Assembly: GCA_036873755.1 (NCBI GenBank)
Contig: JAVTVY010016162.1
Coordinates: 1-64,000, forward strand
DNA: 64,000 bases
DNA from: Hanleya hanleyi
Lineage: Eukaryota > Mollusca > Polyplacophora > Lepidopleurida > Hanleyidae
Reading direction: 5' to 3'
Every line of letters begins with the position of its first letter. The first letter of the stretch is position 1. The notes under the pieces were generated by a model, which did not search any database, was not told where the DNA came from, and saw only the letters and a program-made list of their open reading frames with translations. The position numbers and the translations under genes were made by a program. Of the stretch, positions 1-8,145 are shown piece by piece.

Positions 1-2238
1 CCTGGATGTACGGAACTATTTAGCTCCTAATTGTAGCTATGATCAGTGGGTCAAGGCCTATAACTGTGCACAAACCAAAGGGATTTTCCTTACACGTATA
101 TATCATCGCTCGGCCGTTTGCAGGAAACACAGTTGCCACCCCGGCACGCCTTCTTTGATGATTTGAAGCAAGTGGAATGTCCGGAAGACACGTACCGGGA
201 ACTACAGCAGGTATGGAACGATGAACATATGCAGACGTTGCGAGATTTCCTGATATGGTATAATAACCTAGATGTGGTTCCTTTCCTGGAAGCGGCCGAG
301 AAAATGGTGCAACTCTTTCGTCGCCAAATGCACGTGGATATCTTTAAAGAGTGCTTGAGTTTACCGGGTCTAGCCCTTCGTCATTTGTTTCAAGAGTGTG
401 CTACATACTTCTCGCTGGTACAACAGAAAGATGCAGACATGCATGATTGTTTAAAGAAGAACATTGTGGGCGGACCTAGCCTTATTTTTCACCGTTATCA
501 CGAGAAGGATGTCACGACTTTGCCCAGTGGGAAACCCTGTGCCAAAATCATTGGATTTGACGCTAATGCCCTCTACCTGTGGTCCCTCGCCCAACCCATG
601 CCCAGCGGGCATTATACACGTTGGTTGGGGGAGGATCGGCATTTTACACCTCAACGGTCACCTTACAAACATCTCGCCGACCAGTGGTTGGAGTGGGAAG
701 CCTATCGACGGGGAATTTATATACGACACCAGACCAACGCCACAGAGAAGCGTATAGGAGATCGTCGACTCCCCGTCGATGGGTTTGCCCTTGTACAAGG
801 AACACCGACCGTTTTCCAGTTTTATGGCTGTTACTGGCACGGCCACGAATGCCATTTCAGCGCTGGACGTTTCAATGAGCGACGTGGGAAAACACCGCAA
901 GAATTACGCGACGAAGTGGTGGCCAACGGAGATTATGTGAAAGAGAGAGGATACCATCTGATTGAAATGTGGGAGTGTGAATTTCACACCATGTGCCAGG
1001 CCCTGCCCCATTTACGACGGTTCTTAAAAGAACGTGAGTACCCCTTGAGTCGCCGGCGACTGCTGAGTCTGCCACAGATGTTGAACGCCATTCGTTCCGG
1101 AGACCTCTACGGCTTTGTAGAATGCGACCTCCATGTTCCCGACACTCTCAAGCCTCTCTTCGCCCAGTGCCCGCCCATCTTTAAAAACACACTGGTGGGT
1201 CGGGCAGATATTGGGGACACCATGCGCACCTACGCAGAGCAACACGAGTGTTTGCCTCAACCACGCCGTATGTTAATTGGTAGTATGTGGGCCGAGAAAA
1301 TCTTGCTGGGCACGCCCTTACTGCAGTGGTACATGAACCACGGTTTGGAAATTACCCAAATATATCAAGTGATACAGTACGTACCCGAGGCTTGTTTTGT
1401 GGAGAATGCCGACCTCGTGACGTCGGCCCGTCGTCAAGGTGATGAATACCCGAGTGAGGCCATCATCGCTGAATCTTGGAAGCTCACTGGCAATGGTTAT
1501 TACGGAAAAACGGTAACGAACCAGGATAAGCACGTCAACGTGAACATTTGTAGTACTGCCCAAGCCCGCAAAAAAGTGAATTCTCCTCTGTTTCGATCCG
1601 TGGAGGTCATCGATGACGACACCTATGAAGTCACTTCAGCCAAGAAGACTATCCGGTACAACTTACCCCTGCAGATTGGATGTATGGTCTATCAGGTAGC
1701 CAAGTTGAGAATGCTGCAGTTTCTCTATGACTTCATGGGTGTCTATTTTAATCCTTCAGACTGGCAACTCATGGAGATGGATACGGACTCGGCCTACATG
1801 GCCGTCTCTAATGCAGATTGGGAGTCCCTGGTGAAACCCGAGTTACGGGAGCAGTATGAGGTGGACCGGGATCAGTGGCTACCTCGACGTGACCATTACC
1901 AGTATGATAAGCGTACGCCCGGGCTCTTCAAGCTGGAGTGGAGTGGGGATGCTATGATTGCCCTCTCCTCCAAGACCTACTACTGTTACGGAGGAGATGG
2001 AGGAGAGGAAAATAAGTTTAGTTGTAAAGGCGTCAACCGACGTGACCCTGCCATCGACAAAGCCCTCTACCTGGGCGTACTGCAAAGCCAAGCCAGTGCC
2101 AGTGGCACTAACAGAGGATTCCGGGTCGTCGACCACCAGATGCGCACCTATATCCAGCAAAGAGACGCCTTTACTTTCTTTTATCCCAAACGAAAAGTGT
2201 TGGCCGACGGTGTGAGCACCACTTACTTGGACTTGTAA
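1..2238 (+). CDS. PolB: Protein-primed family B DNA polymerase, C-terminal part, with a frame break near the window edge
   Basis: This is the replicative polymerase of a Polinton/adintovirus; its 5' part lies outside the window. Counting residues from position 118, polymerase motif A is FDANALYLW (about 147-155), motif B is KLTGNGYYGKT (about 454-464) and motif C is EMDTDSAYM (about 551-559). Between A and B, around residue 220-245, lies a nuclease-like insert with LPVDGF and FYGCYWHGHEC, of the kind described in Polinton polymerases. The open frame from 118 has no ATG. Polymerase-like sequence upstream (positions 2 to about 93, beginning LDVRNYLAP) is in another frame, and the frame changes near 90-97, which looks like a one-base loss. 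Stop is TAA at 2236. A possible polyadenylation signal AATAAA lies at 2485. The family assignment is firm; whether the break is real or an assembly error cannot be told. Confidence 0.93.
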
Positions 2239-2289
2239 AAAACAATGTGGAACTATAACTGTTGATACACGAGTTATAAAACTGTAAAA

Positions 2290-2373
2290 GTCAGGATGGC
2301 CGAGTGGTCTAAGGCGCCGGTATTAAGTGCTGGTCGGCGAATGCTGTCGTAGGTTCGAATCCTACTCCTGACA
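2290..2373 (+). tRNA. trnL-UAA: tRNA-Leu, anticodon UAA
   Basis: An 84-nt class II tRNA. The acceptor stem GTCAGGA (2290-2296) pairs with TCCTGAC (2366-2372), followed by discriminator A. The A box reads TGGCCGAGTGG and the B box GGTTCGAATCC. The T arm is GTAGG/CCTAC. The anticodon stem CCGGT/GCTGG closes the 7-nt loop ATTAAGT, giving anticodon TAA, and a long variable arm (TCGGC/GCTGT) fits leucine. Position 32 is A rather than the usual pyrimidine. It lies between the convergent polymerase and protease genes. It decodes UUA leucine codons and is not a UAA suppressor. Confidence 0.95.
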
Positions 2374-2377
2374 GAAC

Positions 2378-2384
2378 TTTTTTT
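2378..2384 (+). terminator. RNA polymerase III terminator of the tRNA gene
   Basis: A run of seven T residues begins 5 nt after the tRNA 3' end. It is the expected Pol III terminator and supports a transcribed tRNA gene. Confidence 0.8.
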
Positions 2385-2616
2385 GTACCTTAACCATACC
2401 ACTACTATTCTATGTGTACATACCCTACTATTTGTACCCTGTATTCTATTTGTATATAGTCAGTAACCCATTCTTGTTGACTTAAATAAAAAAAAGAGAA
2501 AGTCAAAACATTTTTTTGTGTTTTTTCATCAATTTATTCAACAACATCAATGAACGTCAGAACAACAACGTCATAACAATATAACAATAAACAAGTGGCC
2601 TGCGCGCAGTACATTT
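2385..2616. promoter_or_regulatory. AT-rich spacer with polyadenylation signals facing both ways
   Basis: This lies between the convergent polymerase/tRNA side and the protease. AATAAA on the + strand at 2485-2490 could serve the polymerase mRNA. AATAAA on the - strand at 2533-2538 could serve the protease/capsid transcripts. No other gene is visible. Confidence 0.5.
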
Positions 2617-3093
2617 TTAAGTTAACCAGAGAAATGGAGCATGCACATTAAAACGAGAGGCCGTCCAGTCATAGACGAGGACATCACGGTCTTCGGCTTG
2701 ACAATAATCATCAAACATATGTACAATGGTGGGCATAGAATGTCCTCTACTCCGGTGAGTGAGATAAAACACACAGTACTGTCCGCACACACTACTCAAG
2801 GGTCCTTGTAATCTTTGAGTATTCCAACGCCACTCTGTAGTAGAGACGTCCATGAATTTCACCAAATCGGCATGGAGGGGTGCAAGTCCGTAGGAATCAA
2901 AGTATTCGCCTTGGCCTAGGGTGTCCACGTACACAGCTATCCAATGTTCACCGGGTCGACTCCTCGTGTCTGTATTCAGGATGTAGGCTGCTGGGGTGGT
3001 GGAGTGGGTGGGAAACACATTGCGTGGAAACACACCTCGAAAGGGGATCTTCGCATCTCGCTGGAGTATGCTCATCAGCTGCTCTGTATCCAT
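2617..3093 (-). CDS. PRO: Adenain-like cysteine protease (virion maturation protease)
   Basis: A 158-residue protein of the Ulp1/adenovirus protease fold. The catalytic triad can be placed at His50 (GEHWIAVYVD), Asp66 (YFDSYG) and Cys103 in SVCGQYCVFYL; the Gln just before the Cys block would form the oxyanion hole. In adenoviruses and adintoviruses this enzyme cleaves capsid and core precursors during particle maturation. It is the last gene of the leftward capsid cluster, starting 5 nt after the major capsid stop codon, so it is probably translated from a shared or overlapping transcript. Size matches Polinton PRO proteins. No lesion is seen. Confidence 0.93.
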   Translation of the reverse strand: MDTEQLMSILQRDAKIPFRGVFPRNVFPTHSTTPAAYILNTDTRSRPGEHWIAVYVDTLGQGEYFDSYGLAPLHADLVKFMDVSTTEWRWNTQRLQGPLSSVCGQYCVFYLTHRSRGHSMPTIVHMFDDYCQAEDRDVLVYDWTASRFNVHAPFLWLT

Positions 3094-3098
3094 GACTC

Positions 3099-4409
3099 TT
3101 AGCTGGCGTAGTCACACAGCACGTTTCTTTGCTGATCCACGCTGATGACGTTATCAAACTCGGCGTAGCAAATCACGTTAATGGTGTTGGGTAGAGGGTT
3201 GGAGAAACGCAGTTCCAACCGTAGGTTTCCTTTCTTGAGCAAAGCCAGTTGATGATCGTGTTCCAAGGTGGGGGTGAGGTCAAAGGCGAACAATGTGTAC
3301 CCATGGCTAAAGTCTTCTCGACTGATGGTATTGCCTTCGTCCTGGTTGTTTTGTCCTGTGGCTGTAAACAGGTTCAGGTAGGTCCGCACATAGTTTCCGC
3401 TAGTAAAGTCCGGTTGTAATGGACGGGCTGGAATTTGATGGCCGGCCACGTGCAGTGTCACAAAGTTAATGTTGAAATGTTGAAATTTGAACGGATTCTC
3501 AGCCCAATTTCCATTGAATGCGGTGTTGGTCACACACGCCAGGGTAAGACGATTAGGCAGATCCCCTAGAAATAAATTTTCACGGTTGGCCAGCATCGTA
3601 CCTGCTGGCACAGAGAACACCTTGGTCTGTACGCGTCGGATGGGGTACTGGGCTGGTTTTTTCGATAAGGCTTCCATGTGACTCAGCAACACGCCCTGCT
3701 GCAAATCTACCGTACGGACAAACAGGGCTGCATCTTCAATGGCGATCTTGTAATGGATATCTCCCTCTCCACCGGCCATTAAGGCGAACGTGGGTAAGGA
3801 CCGGATCAACATGATCTTGATGGATACACCGTTCATCATGTAGCGGTCTTGCATGAACAGATCGGCGTGCAGTCGTCCCATCATATCGATGGACTTGCTT
3901 TCGGCTGTCATTCTTTTGCGTGTGATGAACCCAGCATTGCCACGGGTTATGTTGTCCAGGTATCCGGGTTTATCCCTGAAGTACAGCTCAGCTTGTAAGT
4001 GAGATTCTTTGGCATCACTACCGTACGACAACAGCGTTTCCATGTAGGCTCGGTATGGGTACGTATTGGTGGACGTACTGATGAGTTTATCGTTCACACT
4101 TATATCCACCTGTTGGAACAAGGAGTGCAGCCAAAGATTCACCGGGCCTACTACGGCACCGTTCGCTATGTCCGTCCCGTCCATGTCCGTTATTTTGGCT
4201 TTCACGTACAAGTAGGTGTGGGCTAAATCCAGGTAGGCCGTATCTTTGTTTTCAATGGTAAATTCCACGGGACCCGTCCCCGTCAGGCTAGCCAGGGGTC
4301 GATGTTCTACCCAACGTCCTTCGGCTACACTGGTTTGGGTGGGTGGAATAGTCCACAAATCCAATTCACTGTTGGTAGACGGACATGACTCGGAGTGAAT
4401 GAATGCCAT
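3099..4409 (-). CDS. MCP: Major capsid protein (hexon-like, double jelly-roll)
   Basis: A 436-residue protein resembling the Polinton/adintovirus major capsid protein, the family that appears in animal genomes as F54H12.2-like proteins. Visible hallmarks are the N-terminal IPPTQTSV region, FTIENKDTAYLDLAHTYLYV, and a long beta-rich body with GHQIPARPLQPDF and a C-terminal YAEFDNVISVD segment. It would form the trimeric capsomers of an icosahedral shell. Its ATG overlaps the stop codon of the upstream pX-like gene (TAATG), a compact arrangement shared with the next junction. The frame is intact over the full expected length. Assignment rests on recognised sequence similarity, not on a search. 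Confidence 0.9.
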   Translation of the reverse strand: MAFIHSESCPSTNSELDLWTIPPTQTSVAEGRWVEHRPLASLTGTGPVEFTIENKDTAYLDLAHTYLYVKAKITDMDGTDIANGAVVGPVNLWLHSLFQQVDISVNDKLISTSTNTYPYRAYMETLLSYGSDAKESHLQAELYFRDKPGYLDNITRGNAGFITRKRMTAESKSIDMMGRLHADLFMQDRYMMNGVSIKIMLIRSLPTFALMAGGEGDIHYKIAIEDAALFVRTVDLQQGVLLSHMEALSKKPAQYPIRRVQTKVFSVPAGTMLANRENLFLGDLPNRLTLACVTNTAFNGNWAENPFKFQHFNINFVTLHVAGHQIPARPLQPDFTSGNYVRTYLNLFTATGQNNQDEGNTISREDFSHGYTLFAFDLTPTLEHDHQLALLKKGNLRLELRFSNPLPNTINVICYAEFDNVISVDQQRNVLCDYAS

Positions 4410-4849
4410 TATGCGAAGATGTCTCTCCTACTACTACTACTTCTCTTCTTTTTCTTCTTCTGGGGCTTAGTCCTCCTCCTCTGGGGTGTGCGTCGTCGGT
4501 GTGTTGGACGTTGAATGAATCTGGGGTGTGTCGGTCTTTGTCTTTTAAGGGCTTTGGCGATCAAGACGCCGCCCGATTCTTTAGCCCGTCGTTTCAAGGC
4601 TTGTCGGGGTGCTGTGCCTTCCATCACATCACCTGCCACGCGCAATCCACTGCGTACCGCTTGTTTTCCCACCGCTTTCACACCCCGTGTCACCAAGGGT
4701 AAAAACGTTTTCACAATGCTACCCAGTATGTTCCCCAATCCGTGACCTCGTTGCATGCGTGCACCGCTAAACATGGGCAAGTTTCCGCCCGTTTGTTTCT
4801 TGTAGTAGTCGGCATAGCTGGGCGTATGGCACTGGTAAGGCACGTACAT
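4409..4849 (-). CDS. pX/pVI-like basic virion protein
   Basis: A 146-residue protein. The N-terminal part has a YYKKQTGG motif and a GHGLGNILGSIVKTFLPL segment, which reads as an amphipathic, membrane-active-type helix, then GVKAVGKQAVRSG. The C-terminal third is extremely basic (runs of Lys/Arg, a KKKKKRSSSSRR tail), fitting a DNA-binding core protein. Adintoviruses carry such a gene between penton and hexon, compared with adenovirus pX or pVI. Its start overlaps the penton-like stop as TAATG, and its stop overlaps the capsid start in the same way. Exact equivalence to one adenovirus protein is uncertain. Confidence 0.75.
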   Translation of the reverse strand: MYVPYQCHTPSYADYYKKQTGGNLPMFSGARMQRGHGLGNILGSIVKTFLPLVTRGVKAVGKQAVRSGLRVAGDVMEGTAPRQALKRRAKESGGVLIAKALKRQRPTHPRFIQRPTHRRRTPQRRRTKPQKKKKKRSSSSRRDIFA

Positions 4850-5637
4850 TATACGAAGTGAGGAGAGCGGGCTTGTCGGAAAGCAAGTGTCAGCACCACT
4901 TTTCCTCGTTCGAATGGGATCGGACGTCCCGTGTCATCTCTTATATCCACCGTGATCGTGTTGATATCGGTATGTCGTACGGGCAGGTACATTATATGGT
5001 TGAAACTCTCGGTGGTTTGATCGCCATACGTCTTGCTAATGGGTACCACCCGTAACAGAGGTGTGTTCACATCACCCACAATATGGCTGTCCACTGCGTC
5101 CGAGTAGACGTACAGTGCGTACATACCTACTTTCATATCCATCAAATGGGTCCCGTTGACAATGGTGGCCCCCTTGTAGACGCTGTGAGGTAGCCTTAAC
5201 ATTTGCTGTAGTGTAGGACTGAGTTTCACATTCACGTTAGCGGTCAGCATGATAGAGCTCTTGTCGTTGTGTACGTTGACATCGAAGAACACGTTTCTCT
5301 TGAAGCGCAAGGCTATCAGGCGTGTTGCACTATCCGTGCTCTCATTTAGGGCCTTGTACTCCAACAAGGCATTCAGACCCTGTATGAACTTCTGCGGCGT
5401 ATCGTATTGGCCTTGGGGGAGAATGAGTTTGTAGATTTTATCTTCGTAGGTCACTTCGTACCATACTTCTCGGTCTTGTACGTTGTACCATGAGTAAGGG
5501 TATTGAATATCCACCAGTCCACATTCCCATCGTCCCGGTAAATGTAACGGTTGGGGTAATTGAGTGACATACTTGGTCAAGGTGTTGTCAGGAAACACGT
5601 CGAGTGAGCTATTACTGGGCAACGTCAGGTAAAACAT
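4849..5637 (-). CDS. mCP: Penton-like minor capsid protein (single jelly-roll)
   Basis: A 262-residue beta-rich protein of the Polinton minor capsid (penton) family: MFYLTLPSNSS start, then LPQPLHLPGRWECGLVDIQYPYSWYNV, typical of these proteins, and NHIMYLPVRHTDINTITVDI near the end. It would form the pentamers at the capsid vertices. It is the first gene after a clear TATA box (5673-5680) and heads the group penton, pX-like, hexon, protease, all leftward. The frame is complete. The start is the first ATG, about 36 nt downstream of the TATA box, which implies a very short 5' UTR or none. Confidence 0.85.
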   Translation of the reverse strand: MFYLTLPSNSSLDVFPDNTLTKYVTQLPQPLHLPGRWECGLVDIQYPYSWYNVQDREVWYEVTYEDKIYKLILPQGQYDTPQKFIQGLNALLEYKALNESTDSATRLIALRFKRNVFFDVNVHNDKSSIMLTANVNVKLSPTLQQMLRLPHSVYKGATIVNGTHLMDMKVGMYALYVYSDAVDSHIVGDVNTPLLRVVPISKTYGDQTTESFNHIMYLPVRHTDINTITVDIRDDTGRPIPFERGKVVLTLAFRQARSPHFV

Positions 5638-5672
5638 GACGACGACTGAGTTGTTCTGGCTTCTGCACCGGG

Positions 5673-5680
5673 TTTTTATA
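5673..5680 (-). promoter_or_regulatory. TATA box of the capsid cluster
   Basis: The - strand reads TATAAAAA, about 36 nt before the penton-like ATG. It is the only good TATA box between 5.6 and 2.6 kb and could drive the whole penton to protease block. Confidence 0.6.
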
Positions 5681-5708
5681 GGGGGTGACCCCTTAGTAGG
5701 GTGCCCCC

Positions 5709-6476
5709 TTAGTAGGGTTCCCAGGCCTTGGGCGCCTTACCTCGGCGTCGTGATCGTCGTGGCTGTGGTGTTGTCGGTATAGGGGTAGCATAGGGGTGAA
5801 AAGAACGATCCCGCCGTGAGGGTGTTTTGGGTGGCGTATGCGGTTGCCATTCACCCCGTTCCCAGGTATGGGGGGGACGTCGAGCGGGGGCTTGCATCCA
5901 CTTCCAGCGTTCACGATTTCCTACCAATTCTTGAGGGGTGTGTGTGTCTTTTAACCCCTGAGCAAAGGCTTCCCAGCCCGGTGGATTAGAGTGTTTGCGA
6001 GAACGGACCATATCGTTGATCAAATCGGTCATATGAGACCCCGGCACCACTTGGTTACGAATGAGTAGTTTTCCTTCCGCATTCCAACCCATATTGGCAT
6101 TCTGTTTCACCCGGTCCAACAATAAACGCGCCTTGGTCTTGAAGGCTTTAGGCACACTGGCCAACACTTCCTGTTCCAGCTCAGGTGAGGCCGAGGATGA
6201 CGCGGGTGGTGGGGATGGGAGTGTTGTGGGCGTTGTGGTGGGAGGTAGTGTACTAGTACTCGCTCCTCTATATTGATCCATAAACGTCTGGTACCGGTTC
6301 AGCGTATGATGGTAGAGTTGAATTTTCTCGTGATCGGGGAGTCGACGTTGGAGTATACTATTCATCTCTTCATCCAGAGACTGGAGTTGTTGCACTGTGG
6401 CCGGTACGGGATAGGGCGATTGCAAACTCTGTAACAGTCGAGATTCGACCAGCATCATTTTTTTCGTATGTTCCAT
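5709..6476 (-). CDS. Conserved Polinton/adintovirus protein, function unknown
   Basis: 255 residues. The N-terminal third is helical (about 1-70), followed by a Thr/Pro/Ser linker (about 72-98). A conserved-looking block follows with KTKARLLLDRVKQN, GWNAEGKLLIRNQVVPGS and MTDLINDMVRSRK, then GWEAFAQGL and a basic, Pro-rich tail. Proteins with the PGS...DLI.D..R block recur in Polintons near the capsid genes, and I recognise the pattern but know no function; a virion or packaging accessory role is a guess from position. It starts one base after the stop codon of the next upstream gene, suggesting co-transcription. Confidence 0.7.
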   Translation of the reverse strand: MEHTKKMMLVESRLLQSLQSPYPVPATVQQLQSLDEEMNSILQRRLPDHEKIQLYHHTLNRYQTFMDQYRGASTSTLPPTTTPTTLPSPPPASSSASPELEQEVLASVPKAFKTKARLLLDRVKQNANMGWNAEGKLLIRNQVVPGSHMTDLINDMVRSRKHSNPPGWEAFAQGLKDTHTPQELVGNRERWKWMQAPARRPPHTWERGEWQPHTPPKTPSRRDRSFHPYATPIPTTPQPRRSRRRGKAPKAWEPY

Positions 6477-6477
6477 G

Positions 6478-6816
6478 TTAGCGTCCCAAGATGGAGCCTA
6501 ATAATGGACCCAGTACAGGAGCGGCTAAGGGGGCCAGGAGTGCACCGAGAAATCCACCTCGCTGTAACACCTGTTTCTTTTTCTTGACACTCACCGTCTT
6601 CTTTACCAACGTTCGGAGACCCGCCTTGTGCCGTTGCAATTTCCCTTTCTGCAGAGGACTGAGTGGAACATTGCCTTTTAACACATTATGGGCGACTTCA
6701 CACAAACACCGTACCAAGTCGGGATCCGCGCCGCGCACCAGGGCCCGGCCCACCTCCGGTGGCACGCTGCGTAATACGCGCAGGGTGGGCGCGTGCTTGC
6801 GTATCCGTGCAGACAT
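6478..6816 (-). CDS. Small basic virion-type protein with hydrophobic C-terminal helix
   Basis: 112 residues. A helical basic region contains GADPDLVRCLCEVAHNVLKG and NVPLSPLQKGKLQRHK, followed by KKTVSVKKKKQVLQ and a Gly/Leu/Ala/Pro-rich hydrophobic end (GGFLGALLAPLAAPVLG). This combination recurs in Polintons and adintoviruses, where it is taken as a core or membrane-interacting virion component. Its stop codon lies one base before the ATG of the next gene. The exact role is unknown; the family resemblance is strong. Confidence 0.75.
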   Translation of the reverse strand: MSARIRKHAPTLRVLRSVPPEVGRALVRGADPDLVRCLCEVAHNVLKGNVPLSPLQKGKLQRHKAGLRTLVKKTVSVKKKKQVLQRGGFLGALLAPLAAPVLGPLLGSILGR

Positions 6817-6880
6817 GATGATGAATGACGACTAGAGTGCCTTGTCTTCTTCTTTTATCTTTTATCTTTACTTTCTTGAC

Positions 6881-7495
6881 TCATTTGGGTGTGTACACCG
6901 TCTGTACCTCGCCGGGAAAAATGAGGGTACGCAATCGCAGGGTAGAGGGCGTGTCTTGTTTCAAGTCAATGAGTAGATAACCGTGAGCGGGTTGGGTCGC
7001 ATCTTCAAAGGCTTCTCGTACAAAGGCCGTGTTTTTAGGGTACATCTGTTGGGCCAGGTGGGTAATTTGCGAAGCGTCTCTGGGGTTTTTGAATAACACC
7101 ACATACTGAGCATTCAAACTAATGTTCCTGTGCTCTTTGTTCTTACTGAAGAGATTCTGTACGATGTAAATGATGCTCAACCGACGATGATGGCTGCCTT
7201 TGGTAAAGAGACGGGTGATTCGACTGTCCGTTTCCGTCATGAGATCGTCCACCACCACCAAGGTGTCTGGGGGTGTATCCTCAGGGGGTAAGCCTTCCAC
7301 TAAGGTGAGTCCCGGGATACGGGCCAGTTCCTCGTACGCAGGTTGCCAAGCTCCATAACACCACAGGATGCGAGCTAGAGGCGGTGAAATGAGGGCTGAC
7401 CCATGTTGGATGAGACGTTGAACGAAGTGTGTTTTTCCCGACCCTGTCGGTCCAGCGATGAGACACGTGAAAGGATGCTGCCATCGAGGATCCAT
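6881..7495 (-). CDS. ATP: FtsK/HerA-type genome packaging ATPase
   Basis: A 204-residue P-loop ATPase. Walker A is GPTGSGKT (15-22) and Walker B is DTLVVVDDLM (77-86); a sensor-like segment SIIYIVQNLFSKNK follows around residue 110-125. It matches the short A32-like packaging ATPases of Polintons and adintoviruses, which pump genome DNA into preformed capsids. The gene stands between the small virion proteins and the membrane protein, in the same leftward direction. The frame is complete and the length is normal for the family. Confidence 0.93.
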   Translation of the reverse strand: MDPRWQHPFTCLIAGPTGSGKTHFVQRLIQHGSALISPPLARILWCYGAWQPAYEELARIPGLTLVEGLPPEDTPPDTLVVVDDLMTETDSRITRLFTKGSHHRRLSIIYIVQNLFSKNKEHRNISLNAQYVVLFKNPRDASQITHLAQQMYPKNTAFVREAFEDATQPAHGYLLIDLKQDTPSTLRLRTLIFPGEVQTVYTPK

Positions 7496-7525
7496 AGTTT
7501 TTTTTTATTTTTTTATTTTTTCTCT

Positions 7526-8095
7526 TTATTTGGTGATTTGCGCTCGACGGTTAGAAGCCCACCACCGTTGTCGGGGATTCCACCGGGGATCGTAGTCGAG
7601 TGGATACCGTTGTGGTGGTAAACGCTGTGATTCACGGGGATCCACTGCAAATATGTTTAGCAGCGTGTTGGTGGTACTAGGTGTTGGTGGTGATGGAGTG
7701 GAAGGATCGTCGCTTCTTAGGGATGATGGCGGAGGATGACGTCGTGGAGTTGTTGGAGTTGGAGTAGTACGGGACGTAGTGGTCGTCGTAGTGGATAGGT
7801 CGATGTAGCGGGCCAAGGGTAACGGAGTGGTGACTGGAGTAGACGGCGGTGTGGTCGGCGTCTGGGTTGATACGTGGCGAACCCTTGACGTCTTGGCTGG
7901 CGTAGGCAGCGTCGTGGTCGTCGTGGTGGAAGTGGTGGATGACGGAGAACGCAGGGTGTTCAAACAGGATAGCACGGTCGTCAAATCGTAGAACACGCCT
8001 GTAAATAACGTACCCACAAGCACTATTACACACACTATAGTACCCACTTGTGCTTTTCGAGTTCGTAATAGTAAGGGTAGACGTGTACTATCCAT
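7526..8095 (-). CDS. Single-pass membrane protein with Thr/Pro-rich ectodomain
   Basis: 189 residues. A short basic N-terminus (RLPLLLRTRKAQ) precedes one hydrophobic segment, VGTIVCVIVLVGTLFTGVF (about 17-35). The rest is dominated by Thr, Ser and Pro tracts such as TTSTTTTTTLPTP, expected to be extended and heavily O-glycosylated if exposed. The charge pattern favours the N-terminus inside and the C-terminus outside (signal anchor). A TATA box lies at 8137-8145, about 42 nt upstream, overlapping the integrase stop codon. Possible polyadenylation signals (AATAAA) follow the stop. I do not recognise a family; an envelope or host-membrane role is only inference. Confidence 0.65.
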   Translation of the reverse strand: MDSTRLPLLLRTRKAQVGTIVCVIVLVGTLFTGVFYDLTTVLSCLNTLRSPSSTTSTTTTTTLPTPAKTSRVRHVSTQTPTTPPSTPVTTPLPLARYIDLSTTTTTTSRTTPTPTTPRRHPPPSSLRSDDPSTPSPPTPSTTNTLLNIFAVDPRESQRLPPQRYPLDYDPRWNPRQRWWASNRRAQITK

Positions 8096-8136
8096 GGTAC
8101 AATCCTACACTGAAGGCGGGTGATGATAGGGGTTAG

Positions 8137-8145
8137 AATTTATAG
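8137..8145 (-). promoter_or_regulatory. TATA box of the membrane protein gene, overlapping the integrase stop
   Basis: The - strand reads CTATAAATT. The integrase reading frame ends in CTA TAA, so its stop codon is part of the TATA box of the next gene. Confidence 0.6.

Noticed and set aside
2290..2373. tRNA as a suppressor of the in-frame TAA codons
   Set aside because: The anticodon is UAA, which reads UUA leucine codons, not the UAA stop (that would need UUA). It cannot suppress those stops.
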